A stretch of 64,000 nt of DNA from JBBSEX01 sp038239345 (lineage in GTDB: Bacteria > Acidobacteriota > Terriglobia > Bryobacterales > Bryobacteraceae), in the NCBI GenBank assembly GCA_038239345.1, contig JBBSEX010000002.1, forward strand, positions 372,001-436,000, in the 5' to 3' direction. The notes under the pieces were generated by a model that saw only the letters and a list, made by a program, of their open reading frames with translations, did no database searches and was not told where the DNA came from. The position numbers and the translations under genes are program-made. This document shows positions 17,767 to 25,839 of the stretch, one piece after another (position 1 is the stretch's first letter; every line of letters begins with the position of its first letter).

Positions 17767-19146
17767 ATGAGAATGGAATTTCTCCGCCTGAATCCCTCGG
17801 CTTTTTTCAAGCCGTTCTGTTGTTTAATGCTGATTTCCTTTATTGCTTATGGTCAAACCGACCCCGGTGTCCGTCCTACGGCCGGCGGGCCCGGCAGCTC
17901 CGGCGGAACGGGTGATCCACTACCCGGCTTAACGCCACAACAACTCGCGCTATTCAACACCACCAAGGGTATTTTCATCGAAGTGGACTCCGTGTCTGGA
18001 ACACTGCCCGGGGAGGGGGGAAAGGGCTTGGGTCCGAGCTTCAACCTCAATAGCTGCGCCGGGTGTCATGTCGCCCCAGCGATTGGCGGCAGCAGCCCGA
18101 AGACTAATCCGCAAATCGCCGTAGCCACCTTAGATAATGCAAGAAATGTGATTCCGTCGTTTATATCCATCAATGGGCCGATCCGCGAAGCTCGCCTGAT
18201 TCACAATCCCGACGGAAGCCCCGACGGTGGCGTCCATGATCTGTTTGTGATCGCCGGCCGAGTGGATACACCCGCCGGATGCCAGATCACCCAGACCGAC
18301 TTTTCCCCGCAAGTGGCCAACAATAACGTCAGTTTTCGGATACCGACGCCGACATTTGGAACCGGGTTGATGGAGATGATTACTGACGCCGCAATCCTCG
18401 CCAACAAGAACTCCAACCTCCCGTTGAAAGCGCAATTTCATATAGCCGGACGGGAAAATCGGACTGGCAACGACGGCACCATCACCCGATTTGGCTGGAA
18501 AGCGCAGAACAAATCGCTCACTATTTTCGCCGGTGAAGCGTACAACGTGGAACAAGGGGTTACCAACGAATTATTCCCAAACGCTCGTGAAAACGGCGTG
18601 AATTGCGATGTCTTGGGCCACTCGGAAGACCACACGGATTTCGCGACGGGAATTTCCGGCGATGTCGAACAATTCGCTATGTTCATGCGCTTGCTTGCCC
18701 CAGCGTTGCCGGTTCCATCGTTCGGTAACGTGCCTCCAGATTCCATTCAGCGCGGCAGTGCTTTATTCGCCCAGGTTGGCTGCTCGCTGTGCCACACGCC
18801 GGCCTTGAAAACCGGGATCTCCTACATTGAGGCCCTCTCCAATAAAACAGCGAACCTTTATTCCGACATCCTGGTGCACCACATGGGACAAGGGTTGGCC
18901 GACAACGTTTCCCAAGGCGGGGCCGGCGGAGATGAATTCCGCAGCGCTCCTCTGTGGGGAGTAGGACAGCGTGTTTTCTTCCTGCACGATGGCCGCGCCA
19001 ACAATCTGAAGGACGCCATTCAGGCTCATTCCAGCCCGGCCAGCGCACAATTCGGCAGCTCCGAAGCATCCACCTCCATTGATACCTACAACGCACTTCC
19101 CCCTGCCAGCAAGCAGGATGTTCTAAACTTCCTGCGCTCCCTATAA
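17767..19146 (+). CDS. Secreted di-haem oxidoreductase (DHOR/thiol oxidoreductase-like)
   Basis: Exported c-type cytochrome of 459 residues. The signal peptide ends near IAYGQ. Two haem-c motifs are visible: NSCAGCHVAPAIGG (about residue 98) and VGCSLCHTPAL (about residue 340). The C-terminus has FLHDGRANNLKDAIQAHSSP, characteristic of the DHOR family (PF06537 type) of putative periplasmic redox enzymes. Substrate and electron partner are unknown. Initiation may be at ATG 17767 or 17773. It is monocistronic, with its own promoter and folded leader upstream and a strong hairpin right after the stop. Confidence 0.85.
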   Translation: MRMEFLRLNPSAFFKPFCCLMLISFIAYGQTDPGVRPTAGGPGSSGGTGDPLPGLTPQQLALFNTTKGIFIEVDSVSGTLPGEGGKGLGPSFNLNSCAGCHVAPAIGGSSPKTNPQIAVATLDNARNVIPSFISINGPIREARLIHNPDGSPDGGVHDLFVIAGRVDTPAGCQITQTDFSPQVANNNVSFRIPTPTFGTGLMEMITDAAILANKNSNLPLKAQFHIAGRENRTGNDGTITRFGWKAQNKSLTIFAGEAYNVEQGVTNELFPNARENGVNCDVLGHSEDHTDFATGISGDVEQFAMFMRLLAPALPVPSFGNVPPDSIQRGSALFAQVGCSLCHTPALKTGISYIEALSNKTANLYSDILVHHMGQGLADNVSQGGAGGDEFRSAPLWGVGQRVFFLHDGRANNLKDAIQAHSSPASAQFGSSEASTSIDTYNALPPASKQDVLNFLRSL

Positions 19147-19151
19147 CCATG

Positions 19152-19185
19152 CGCGAGCCCGGAAACCTCTCCCCCCGGGCTCGCG
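19152..19185 (+). terminator. Strong hairpin after the di-haem oxidoreductase gene
   Basis: An 11-bp perfect stem, CGCGAGCCCGG (19152-19162) with CCGGGCTCGCG (19175-19185), and a 12-base loop begin five bases after the TAA. The tail is TTCCCC rather than a run of T, so it may terminate weakly, act on both strands, or stabilise the 3' end. Confidence 0.6.
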
Positions 19186-19215
19186 TTCCCCGCCCAAGTG
19201 CGCTAACTTGCAAGC

Positions 19216-19386
19216 ATGGCCGTCATCAAAGAGAAGCGCGAAGATGAGGAAACCGGCGAGTTGGTGGATATGTTGGATAAGCACACCGCCGGGCTTCCGG
19301 AAACCGAGCAGGCCGCCAGGCGCGATGCCGTCATGAAGCTTTTCGAAAAGGTTCGCGCCGACCGTGAGGATGCCCCCAAGCCCTAG
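19216..19386 (+). CDS. Small acidic/basic helical protein (56 aa), hypothetical
   Basis: A 56-residue open frame beginning MAVIKEKREDEETGELVDML and ending in KVRADREDAPKP. It is very rich in charged residues, with no cysteines or membrane segment, and likely forms one or two amphipathic helices. Codon usage looks like that of neighbours (G/C at many third positions). It occupies the gap between the hairpin after the di-haem gene and rimO, and could be co-transcribed with rimO. No ribosome-binding site is clear. Function unknown; it might not be real. Confidence 0.55.
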   Translation: MAVIKEKREDEETGELVDMLDKHTAGLPETEQAARRDAVMKLFEKVRADREDAPKP

Positions 19387-19419
19387 CGCTGACCCCTCAC
19401 CGCTTACCACCTTGCTATT

Positions 19420-20871
19420 ATGGAAGCGTCCGCTCCCCCTGGAATAATCACCTTGAAAGTCGGTTTCGTTAGTCTCGGATGTCCGAAGAATCTCGTCGAT
19501 ACGGAAGTGATGATGGGTCAATTAGCGGCCCATGGTCATGAGTTGACGCATCAGCCCGAACACGCCGACGTAATCGTTGTGAACACGTGCAGTTTTATCG
19601 ACCCGGCCAAGCAGGAATCCATCGACACGATTTTGGAGATGGCCGAGTTTAAGAAGACCGGGCGGGCTCAAAAATTGATCGTCGCCGGTTGTCTGGTGGA
19701 ACGCTATCGTGACGACATCAAGAAGAATATGCCGGAAGTGGACGAGTTGATCGGCACCAATGAAATCGATCGCATCGTCTCCGCCTGCGAGGGCTTGGAA
19801 ACACCGGCCGCGCCTTTTGAACCGTATCTCTACCACGACCTCACTCCCAGAGTTTTGGCCACCCCGAGACATTTCGCCTACGTTAAAATCGCCGAAGGCT
19901 GCGATCATCCATGTACATTCTGCGTAATCCCGCAGTACCGGGGAAACTTCCGTAGCCGGCGCTTTGAATCGGTGGTTTCCGAAGTCACGCGCTTGTTCGA
20001 TTCGGGAATTCGCGAAGTCAATCTGATCGGCCAGGATACAACCTGTTACGGCGAAGATCTGGGGCTGAAAGATGGCCTCGCGCAACTGATGGGACGCTTA
20101 GCGCAAATTGAAACGCCGTTTGAAAAATGGGTTCGTTTTCTCTATTGCTACCCGAATCGAGTCACCCAGAAATTACTCGATACCATCGCCGAACACGCCG
20201 TGCTGGTGAAATATATCGACATTCCGCTACAGCACGCCAGCGCCCCGGTGTTGAAACGCATGAAGCGCGGCGCGAACGGCGACATTTTCCTGAAGCTGAT
20301 CGAAAAGATTCGGCGCTCGATTCCTGGCGTGGCCGTTCGTACCAGCATGATTGTCGGATTTCCCGGTGAGACGGCCCAGGACTTCGAAACACTCTGCCAA
20401 TTCGTCGAGGCCGCGCAATTCGACCGGCTGGGAGTCTTCTCTTATTCCGATGAGGATTCAAGCGCCAGCTTCGCCCTGGACGGCAAGGTAGATCAGCGAA
20501 CCATTTACAACCGCAAGCGCCGCCTGATGTCGATGCAACGAAGGATCTCAGCCAAACGGAATCGTCAGATGATCGGCAAGGAATTTTCGATTCTGGTGGA
20601 AGGCCCATCCCGGGAAACCGATCTTCTATGGGAAGCTCGCCTCTCCACGCAAGCACCGGAAATCGACGGCGTTTGTTATATCAACGATTTTGGCGATCAA
20701 CCACCCCAGCCCGGCGACATCCGCCGGATGCGCGTCACGGAAGCGCACGATTATGATTTGGTTGGCGAGTTGACCGATGAAGCACCTGGCAATTCCGCGC
20801 CGCCGCGAAGTTCGAATCTAATTCAAATTCTTCCGCTGGACCGTCCACAAACATCACCTGTAAGCCGATGA
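19420..20871 (+). CDS. rimO: Ribosomal protein S12 methylthiotransferase RimO
   Basis: Radical-SAM methylthiotransferase that adds a methylthio group to the conserved Asp of ribosomal protein S12. The N-terminal UPF0004 domain supplies the auxiliary cluster cysteines (SLGCPKN, NTCSF, VAGCLVERY), the radical-SAM motif is CDHPCTFC, and a TRAM domain with LVEGPSRETDLLWEARLSTQ ends the protein. VSLGCPKNLVDTEVMMG separates RimO from MiaB. The reading frame opens at ATG 19420, but TTG at 19453 (LKVGFVSLGC) would match the usual RimO N-terminus better. Its TGA overlaps the yacG ATG. Confidence 0.93.
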   Translation: MEASAPPGIITLKVGFVSLGCPKNLVDTEVMMGQLAAHGHELTHQPEHADVIVVNTCSFIDPAKQESIDTILEMAEFKKTGRAQKLIVAGCLVERYRDDIKKNMPEVDELIGTNEIDRIVSACEGLETPAAPFEPYLYHDLTPRVLATPRHFAYVKIAEGCDHPCTFCVIPQYRGNFRSRRFESVVSEVTRLFDSGIREVNLIGQDTTCYGEDLGLKDGLAQLMGRLAQIETPFEKWVRFLYCYPNRVTQKLLDTIAEHAVLVKYIDIPLQHASAPVLKRMKRGANGDIFLKLIEKIRRSIPGVAVRTSMIVGFPGETAQDFETLCQFVEAAQFDRLGVFSYSDEDSSASFALDGKVDQRTIYNRKRRLMSMQRRISAKRNRQMIGKEFSILVEGPSRETDLLWEARLSTQAPEIDGVCYINDFGDQPPQPGDIRRMRVTEAHDYDLVGELTDEAPGNSAPPRSSNLIQILPLDRPQTSPVSR

Positions 20872-21044
20872 AATGCCCAATCTGCAAGAGAGAAATTTCT
20901 CTCGACGATCCTTACGCGCCTTTTTGTACGGAGCGCTGTCAGCTGATCGATCTCGGAAACTGGGCTTCTGAGAAGTACGTCATTTCGACGCCTGTGGACT
21001 TGCGGGAAAACGACACTCGCATACCGGATGACGATGAAGAGTAA
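20868..21044 (+). CDS. yacG: YacG, zinc-binding DNA gyrase inhibitor family
   Basis: Short zinc protein of 58 residues, starting MKCPICKREI, with the four-cysteine signature CPIC near residue 3 and PFCTERCQLIDLGNWASE near residue 18. In E. coli YacG binds GyrB and inhibits gyrase; the length and motif agree with that family. The ATG overlaps the rimO stop (ATGA), and its 3' end overlaps pgpA, so three genes are tightly coupled. The C-terminus is acidic (PDDDEE). Confidence 0.9.
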   Translation: MKCPICKREISLDDPYAPFCTERCQLIDLGNWASEKYVISTPVDLRENDTRIPDDDEE

Positions 21045-21501
21045 AACCGCGTTCGCGCTGGGAACGTGGTTCGGTTGCGGCTACGCGCCCAAAGGACCGG
21101 GAACGGCGGGTTCTCTCGGAGCACTAATTCCAGCCATCCTGTTGCATGAGTACGCCGGCTGGCCCGCGTACTGGTTCGCGATTCTCGCGGCGATTTTTCT
21201 TGCCCCGGCAATCTGGTCGGCTGGCGTTGTGGCCGTTGAGAGCAAGCGGAAGGATCCGCAAATTGTCGTCATCGATGAAGCTGTCGGACAGTGGATTACC
21301 ATTGCCGGCGCGACCACTCTGAATTGGAAGTCCTGGACAGCGGCCTTCGTCCTCTTTCGTTTATTCGATATCTGGAAGCCCCCGCCCGTCAGAAACCTGG
21401 AGGCGCTGCCGAAGGGAACCGGCATCGTCGCCGACGATGTCATGGCCGGTATTTACGGCGGGCTTGTCTTGCTGCTGGCGGGATGGTTCAATCTTTATTA
21501 G
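21028..21501 (+). CDS. pgpA: Phosphatidylglycerophosphatase A
   Basis: Membrane phosphatase that makes phosphatidylglycerol from phosphatidylglycerophosphate. Family landmarks: GTWFGCGYAPKGPGTAGSLG at the N-terminus, DPQIVVIDEAVGQWI in the middle, FRLFDIWKPPPVRNLE, and KGTGIVADDVMAGIYGG near the end; the acidic IDE and DD residues bind metal. Three or four hydrophobic helices are visible, and the 157-residue length is normal. ATG at 21028 or 21034 both lie inside the 3' end of yacG. Confidence 0.9.
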   Translation: MTMKSKTAFALGTWFGCGYAPKGPGTAGSLGALIPAILLHEYAGWPAYWFAILAAIFLAPAIWSAGVVAVESKRKDPQIVVIDEAVGQWITIAGATTLNWKSWTAAFVLFRLFDIWKPPPVRNLEALPKGTGIVADDVMAGIYGGLVLLLAGWFNLY

Positions 21502-21521
21502 TACCGGAAACCGATAATATT

Positions 21522-22550
21522 ATGGCAACACGTAAAGATAATGATGGAAAGCCGAAAATTGTGGAGGTTACTCCGGCGGCTGCAATACCTGGTGGAGAAT
21601 TTCAAATTCGCGGAAAGGGCCTGGCAAAGACCGAGCGACCGCAAGTAACCATCGGCGAGATTCCCGCTCCTATCGTGATCGGATCCGATTCTTTCGTCAT
21701 TGTGAGAGTACCCGACGGCGCGGCGGCCGGAAATCTGATCGTTTCTAACGATGAGCAATCCAGCACAACATGGGCCTGCGATATCGGCATACAGATCGCC
21801 GATAGCTTGCATCCCGTGGCGAGCCCCGCCGTGGATCGGCAGGGGAACATTTACTCCACGTTCAGCGGATCGCGCGGACAGAAGACGGCGGTCGCGGTGT
21901 TTAAGATCGACACCAGCTATACTCCGAAACCGTTCGTCAACGATTTGATGAATGCCACGAGTCTGGCGTTTGATCGCGAAGGCATCCTCTACGTCTCCAG
22001 CCGTCACGACGGCATCGTGTATCAAGTCACGCCCGATGGCAGCCTATCGGTCTACGTCGAAGGGATGGGTGTCGCCACTGGCCTCGCGTTCGATGAAGAA
22101 GAGAATCTCTATGTCGGCGATCGTAGCGGGACTATCTTCAAGATCTCCCGTTCGCGCCAGATCTATGTCTTCACCACGGTCGAACCATCGATCGCCGCTT
22201 ATCATCTGGCGTTCGGCCCTGATCGGAATCTCTACGTGACAGGACCCACCACATCGAGCTTCGATGCCGTCTATCGCGTTTCTCCCGCGGGCGAAGTGGA
22301 ACCGTTTTATCGCGGACTGGGGCGTCCCCAAGGATTAGCCTTCGATGCCGACGATCGCCTATACGTGGCCTCTTCGCTGGGCGGCCGACGCGGTGTCGTG
22401 CGCATCACTCCCGATCGCAAAGCCGAACTCTTTCTTTCCGGCCCGGGCATCGTCGGCCTGGCGTTTACACCGTCACGGGCACTGGTCGTCTCCACCAACA
22501 ACGCGCTGTATCGCGTCGACGTGGGAATAACCGGCCGGCCGTTACCATAG
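21522..22550 (+). CDS. IPT/TIG plus NHL-type beta-propeller protein
   Basis: Protein of 342 residues without a signal peptide. The N-terminal 80 residues look like an IPT/TIG immunoglobulin-like domain (IVEVTPAAAIPGGEFQIRGK, RVPDGAAAGNLIVSND). The rest is a six-bladed propeller of NHL/SMP-30 type with repeated GLAFD..(D/E)..LYV motifs (for example LAFDREGILYVSS, LAFDEEENLYVGD, LAFDADDRLYVAS). Binding partner or ligand unknown. The reading frame could be extended upstream through pgpA, but ATG 21522, 20 bases after the pgpA stop, is the sensible start. It lies between pgpA and cinA in the same direction. Confidence 0.8.
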   Translation: MATRKDNDGKPKIVEVTPAAAIPGGEFQIRGKGLAKTERPQVTIGEIPAPIVIGSDSFVIVRVPDGAAAGNLIVSNDEQSSTTWACDIGIQIADSLHPVASPAVDRQGNIYSTFSGSRGQKTAVAVFKIDTSYTPKPFVNDLMNATSLAFDREGILYVSSRHDGIVYQVTPDGSLSVYVEGMGVATGLAFDEEENLYVGDRSGTIFKISRSRQIYVFTTVEPSIAAYHLAFGPDRNLYVTGPTTSSFDAVYRVSPAGEVEPFYRGLGRPQGLAFDADDRLYVASSLGGRRGVVRITPDRKAELFLSGPGIVGLAFTPSRALVVSTNNALYRVDVGITGRPLP

Positions 22551-22575
22551 ATCGATCCATAGAAGACCCACATGC

Positions 22576-23808
22576 ATGCCGGACGCTGAAATTATCGCTG
22601 TAGGCTCAGAGCTACTGACGCCGCAAAAGATCGATACGAATTCGTTATTTCTCACCGATCAGTTGAACGCACTGGGCGTCGAAGTGGTGCGCAAAACTGT
22701 CGTCGGTGACGATCGCCAACGCCTAGCCGACACCATTCGTACGGCCGCCAAAACTGCCCGCATCATCCTTCTTACCGGCGGCCTTGGACCAACGGAAGAC
22801 GATGTCACCCGCGATGCCGTCGCTGCCGCGCTCGACCGCAGGCAAGACTTTCGGCAGGATGTTTGCGACCAGATTGAAGAGCGTTTCCGGCGATTCAATC
22901 GTCCAATGGCGGAGATCAACAAGCGGCAGGCGTACGTCGTGCAAGGGGCTGAGGTGCTGCCCAACGAACGAGGCACCGCACCCGGCCAGTGGATTGAGCA
23001 CGACGGCGCGGTTATTGTCCTTTTGCCCGGTCCCCCGAATGAGTTGAAGAGTCTGTTCACCAAGCAATGCCTTCCACGATTGGAGCGCCTGTTGCCGCCG
23101 CAGGTGATTCGCACGTTGTTCCTGCGCGTGGCCGGGATGGGTGAAAGCGATCTGGATCAGTTGATCGCGCCGGTATATACGAAGTACACGAACCCATCGA
23201 CGACGATACTGGCCGCCGTGAGCGATATTCAGATTCATTTGCGGGCTCGCTGCAATACGGCCGAAGAAGCCGAGGCATTGCTGGCTGAAGTGGGTCCGCC
23301 GATCGAAGCGCTGCTGGGCGATCGGATTTATTCCCGTTGTGGGGATGCGCTGGAAGCCGTCATCGGGCAAAAGCTGCGTTTGCAGAAAGCGACGTTGTCC
23401 GTCGCCGAGAGCGCCACTGGCGGCATGTTGGGTGAGCGGATCACGAACGTTGCGGGAAGTTCAGCCTACTTTTCCGGCGGATTTATAACCTACACCGATG
23501 AAATGAAAGCTCACCTGCTTGGCGTAGATCGGGAGCTTATCAGACAACATACGGCTGTAAGCGCCGAAGTAGTCAAAGCGATGGCCGAAGGCGCGCGGGC
23601 ACGAACGGGCTCAACGTACGCGCTTTCCGTCAGCGGCGAGGCTGGCCCAGAATCCTCGACGGCAAACGCGGTGGGAGTCGTCTTTATCGGTATCGCAGAC
23701 GAAAACGGGTCCAGCGCGCGCCGGCTGCAATTTCCCGGCGATCGCTCGCGTATCCGCGGACTGGCGGTGCAGACCGCACTCGACATGCTGCGGCTGCGCT
23801 TGGGCTAA
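22576..23808 (+). CDS. cinA: CinA-family NMN deamidase / competence-damage protein
   Basis: Two-domain CinA, 410 residues. The N-terminal MoCF-like domain (residues 1-170) shows AEIIAVGSELLTPQKIDTNS, LTGGLGPTEDD, and the C-terminal CinA domain (about 250-405) shows SVAESATGGMLGERITNVAG, SGEAGP and VVFIGIAD. The C-terminal domain hydrolyses nicotinamide mononucleotide to nicotinate mononucleotide; the N-terminal domain is an ADP-ribose pyrophosphatase in characterised members. It probably shares a transcript with pgpA and the propeller gene. Confidence 0.93.
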   Translation: MPDAEIIAVGSELLTPQKIDTNSLFLTDQLNALGVEVVRKTVVGDDRQRLADTIRTAAKTARIILLTGGLGPTEDDVTRDAVAAALDRRQDFRQDVCDQIEERFRRFNRPMAEINKRQAYVVQGAEVLPNERGTAPGQWIEHDGAVIVLLPGPPNELKSLFTKQCLPRLERLLPPQVIRTLFLRVAGMGESDLDQLIAPVYTKYTNPSTTILAAVSDIQIHLRARCNTAEEAEALLAEVGPPIEALLGDRIYSRCGDALEAVIGQKLRLQKATLSVAESATGGMLGERITNVAGSSAYFSGGFITYTDEMKAHLLGVDRELIRQHTAVSAEVVKAMAEGARARTGSTYALSVSGEAGPESSTANAVGVVFIGIADENGSSARRLQFPGDRSRIRGLAVQTALDMLRLRLG

Positions 23809-23830
23809 ACAGTTATATACTGCACGTGGA

Positions 23831-24688
23831 ATGAAAATCTTCAAGGATAAAGTTGCTGTTGTCACCGGCGGAGCCAGTGGGATTGGCCGCGCCATCGCCG
23901 AACGATTCGGGGCCGAGGGCATGAAGCTCGTACTCGCCGACATCGATCAGGAGACGCTCGATAAGGTTGTGGTTGAGTTCAAGGCAAAAGGCGTCGAGGC
24001 GATCGGCGTAAAGACCGATGTCACTAAGCTCGAGCAAGTAGAGTCGCTCGCCAAACACGCGGTGGATGTTTTTTGCGCGGCGCACATCATAGTCAATAAC
24101 GCCGGAGTCGGCGGCGCGCAGGGCCCGGTGTGGGATCGCAGCATGGCGGATTGGGAGTGGGTGCTTGGCGTAAATTTGTGGGGCGTGATCCACGGCATCC
24201 ACACATTTGTACCGCTCTTCCTGAAGCAGGGCGGTGAAGGGCACGTTGTAAATACGGCATCGCTGGCGGGGCTTCTCTCAATGCCCTTTGGCGCGCCCTA
24301 CCACGCAAGCAAACATGCTGTGGTCACCATTTCCGAATCGCTCTATTATGAGCTGGCGCTGATCCAGGCGCAGGTGAAGGTCTCAGTGCTTTGCCCTGGA
24401 TTTGTGAATACCCCGATCATGGAGAACTCGCTGAAGTACATCGGCAAGGAAACCAAATTCACCGATGCCCAGCTACAATTCCAGGAGGCTTACCGGCAGC
24501 GTCTGGCTGCGGGATTGCCGGCGGAGGCGGTAGCCGAAAGAGTTTTCGAGGCGGTACGCGATGAGAAGCTATACATTCTGACGCACCCCCAATATGCCCC
24601 GAATATCCTCGCCCGGGCCACTGGCATTACGAACGAAGCCAATCCCGACGTCGCCGCGGACCTAAGCCGGATGCTGTCGGGGGAATAA
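23831..24688 (+). CDS. SDR family oxidoreductase
   Basis: Classical short-chain dehydrogenase, 285 residues. Cofactor motif TGGASGIGRA (about 13-22), LADID after beta-2 suggesting NAD(H) preference by the acidic residue, NNAGVGG, a catalytic Ser in NTASLAG and YHASKHA (YxxxK). The C-terminal tail after residue 200 is longer than minimal SDRs and includes ILTHPQYAPNILARATGI. Substrate unknown. It begins 22 bases after cinA and converges with the aminotransferase gene. Confidence 0.87.
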   Translation: MKIFKDKVAVVTGGASGIGRAIAERFGAEGMKLVLADIDQETLDKVVVEFKAKGVEAIGVKTDVTKLEQVESLAKHAVDVFCAAHIIVNNAGVGGAQGPVWDRSMADWEWVLGVNLWGVIHGIHTFVPLFLKQGGEGHVVNTASLAGLLSMPFGAPYHASKHAVVTISESLYYELALIQAQVKVSVLCPGFVNTPIMENSLKYIGKETKFTDAQLQFQEAYRQRLAAGLPAEAVAERVFEAVRDEKLYILTHPQYAPNILARATGITNEANPDVAADLSRMLSGE

Positions 24689-24691
24689 GAG

Positions 24692-25837
24692 CTAACCGTC
24701 GATTCTGGCCAGCAGCTTCGCCATTCCGGCCTGGAACGTAACGGGTTCGCTGAGCAGGCTGATGACGAGATACGCTTCGCTCTCGAAATCGTAAAAGAAT
24801 CCGGGCTGCACCAGCACACCGTCCTCGGCAAGCAGCTCAATTACCCACTCTTCTTCCGTGCGCGTGCGGGGCACCTGCAACGTCGCGTACCAGCCCCCCT
24901 CTACGCGCAGTACCCGGCAACGCGATTCCGCTGTGACCTGCCCATGTAATACCGCCAGATTTTGACGCACGCGCTCGATGATACCCCCTTGCACGCGAAG
25001 CAGCGCAGGTAGCGCGAGTTGCACCGGCGTACCCACGGACAGGTACGTATCGGCAATCAGTTCCAATCCCTCGAGTGCCTTTGCCCGTAGCGTTGGCGGA
25101 CCGTTTACGACAATCCAGCCAAGTTTCATTTGCGGCAGTCCGGCAATTTTGGAAAGACCGCTGAGGGCGAACGTCAACACGCCGCTTACATGCGAGATGG
25201 TAGTGATGCGGTCAGGATCAGGCTGAAACGCATAGTCGGCGAATACTTCGTCGGAGATAAGCGCCAAGCTATGGCGGGAGCAGACATCGATCAAGCGATC
25301 TAATTCTGTTCGCTTCAGGAATGAGCCTGTAGGGTTGTTTGGGTTAACTAATACAATGGCACGGGTGCGGTTCGTGATCGCGGACTCGAGCGCCGCGAAG
25401 TCGATGTGCCAGATGCCGTCGTAGCGCAGAGGATACTGAACGACATTCACGGATTCGAGTGCCGCAAGAAATTCGAACAGCGGATAGGATGGGCGCGGCG
25501 ATAAAATCTCGTCGCCTGGATCGGCAAGTAGCTTGAAGAGATACCCATAAGCTTCACTCGTACTGGCGGTCAACAGAATACGATCCGGATCGACCCCCGC
25601 GCCATAGTACGATGCCACGGTCTCCCGAGCCGAGCGCAAACCTTGCGGTAAAGGATCATAGCGGAGGATCGCGGAACTATGCAAGGAATCGACGATACCC
25701 GCCGGATACGCGACTCCGGCGTGGGTGGGATTCGACTCAGTCAAATCCAGAATGGCCGCTCCGCTCCGGCGCTTTCGGCTCAAGAGTTCACTCAGGCGAT
25801 TTGGCGGTTGGTCCCACTGCAGGCGCGAAGAAAACAC
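24692..25837 (-). CDS. PLP-dependent aminotransferase class I/II
   Basis: Fold-type I aminotransferase, 381 residues. Substrate-loop and PLP motifs: LTESNPTHAG, ASTSEAYGYLFKLLADPGDE, NPNNPTGSFL, ISDEVFADY, and the Schiff-base lysine in LSGLSKIAGLPQMKLGWIV. Which amino acid it uses is not evident. It is the last gene of a long leftward block and begins two bases after the LD-carboxypeptidase stop, so the two are co-transcribed. A link to cell-wall amino acids is possible from that neighbour but unproven. Confidence 0.88.
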   Translation of the reverse strand: MFSSRLQWDQPPNRLSELLSRKRRSGAAILDLTESNPTHAGVAYPAGIVDSLHSSAILRYDPLPQGLRSARETVASYYGAGVDPDRILLTASTSEAYGYLFKLLADPGDEILSPRPSYPLFEFLAALESVNVVQYPLRYDGIWHIDFAALESAITNRTRAIVLVNPNNPTGSFLKRTELDRLIDVCSRHSLALISDEVFADYAFQPDPDRITTISHVSGVLTFALSGLSKIAGLPQMKLGWIVVNGPPTLRAKALEGLELIADTYLSVGTPVQLALPALLRVQGGIIERVRQNLAVLHGQVTAESRCRVLRVEGGWYATLQVPRTRTEEEWVIELLAEDGVLVQPGFFYDFESEAYLVISLLSEPVTFQAGMAKLLARIDG

Positions 25838-25839
25838 GT

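Noticed and set aside
19141..19521. 126-residue minus-strand frame over the rimO start and small gene
   Set aside because: Antisense to coding sequence, and it runs through the terminator hairpin; composition is that of a shadow.
20801..20825. tRNA T-loop-like GTTCGAATC
   Set aside because: It is inside rimO coding sequence and has no matching acceptor or anticodon arms; no tRNA was found anywhere in the window.
21291..21521. N-terminal extension of the propeller gene into pgpA
   Set aside because: It would overlap most of a clear pgpA in another frame; ATG 21522 is a natural start.
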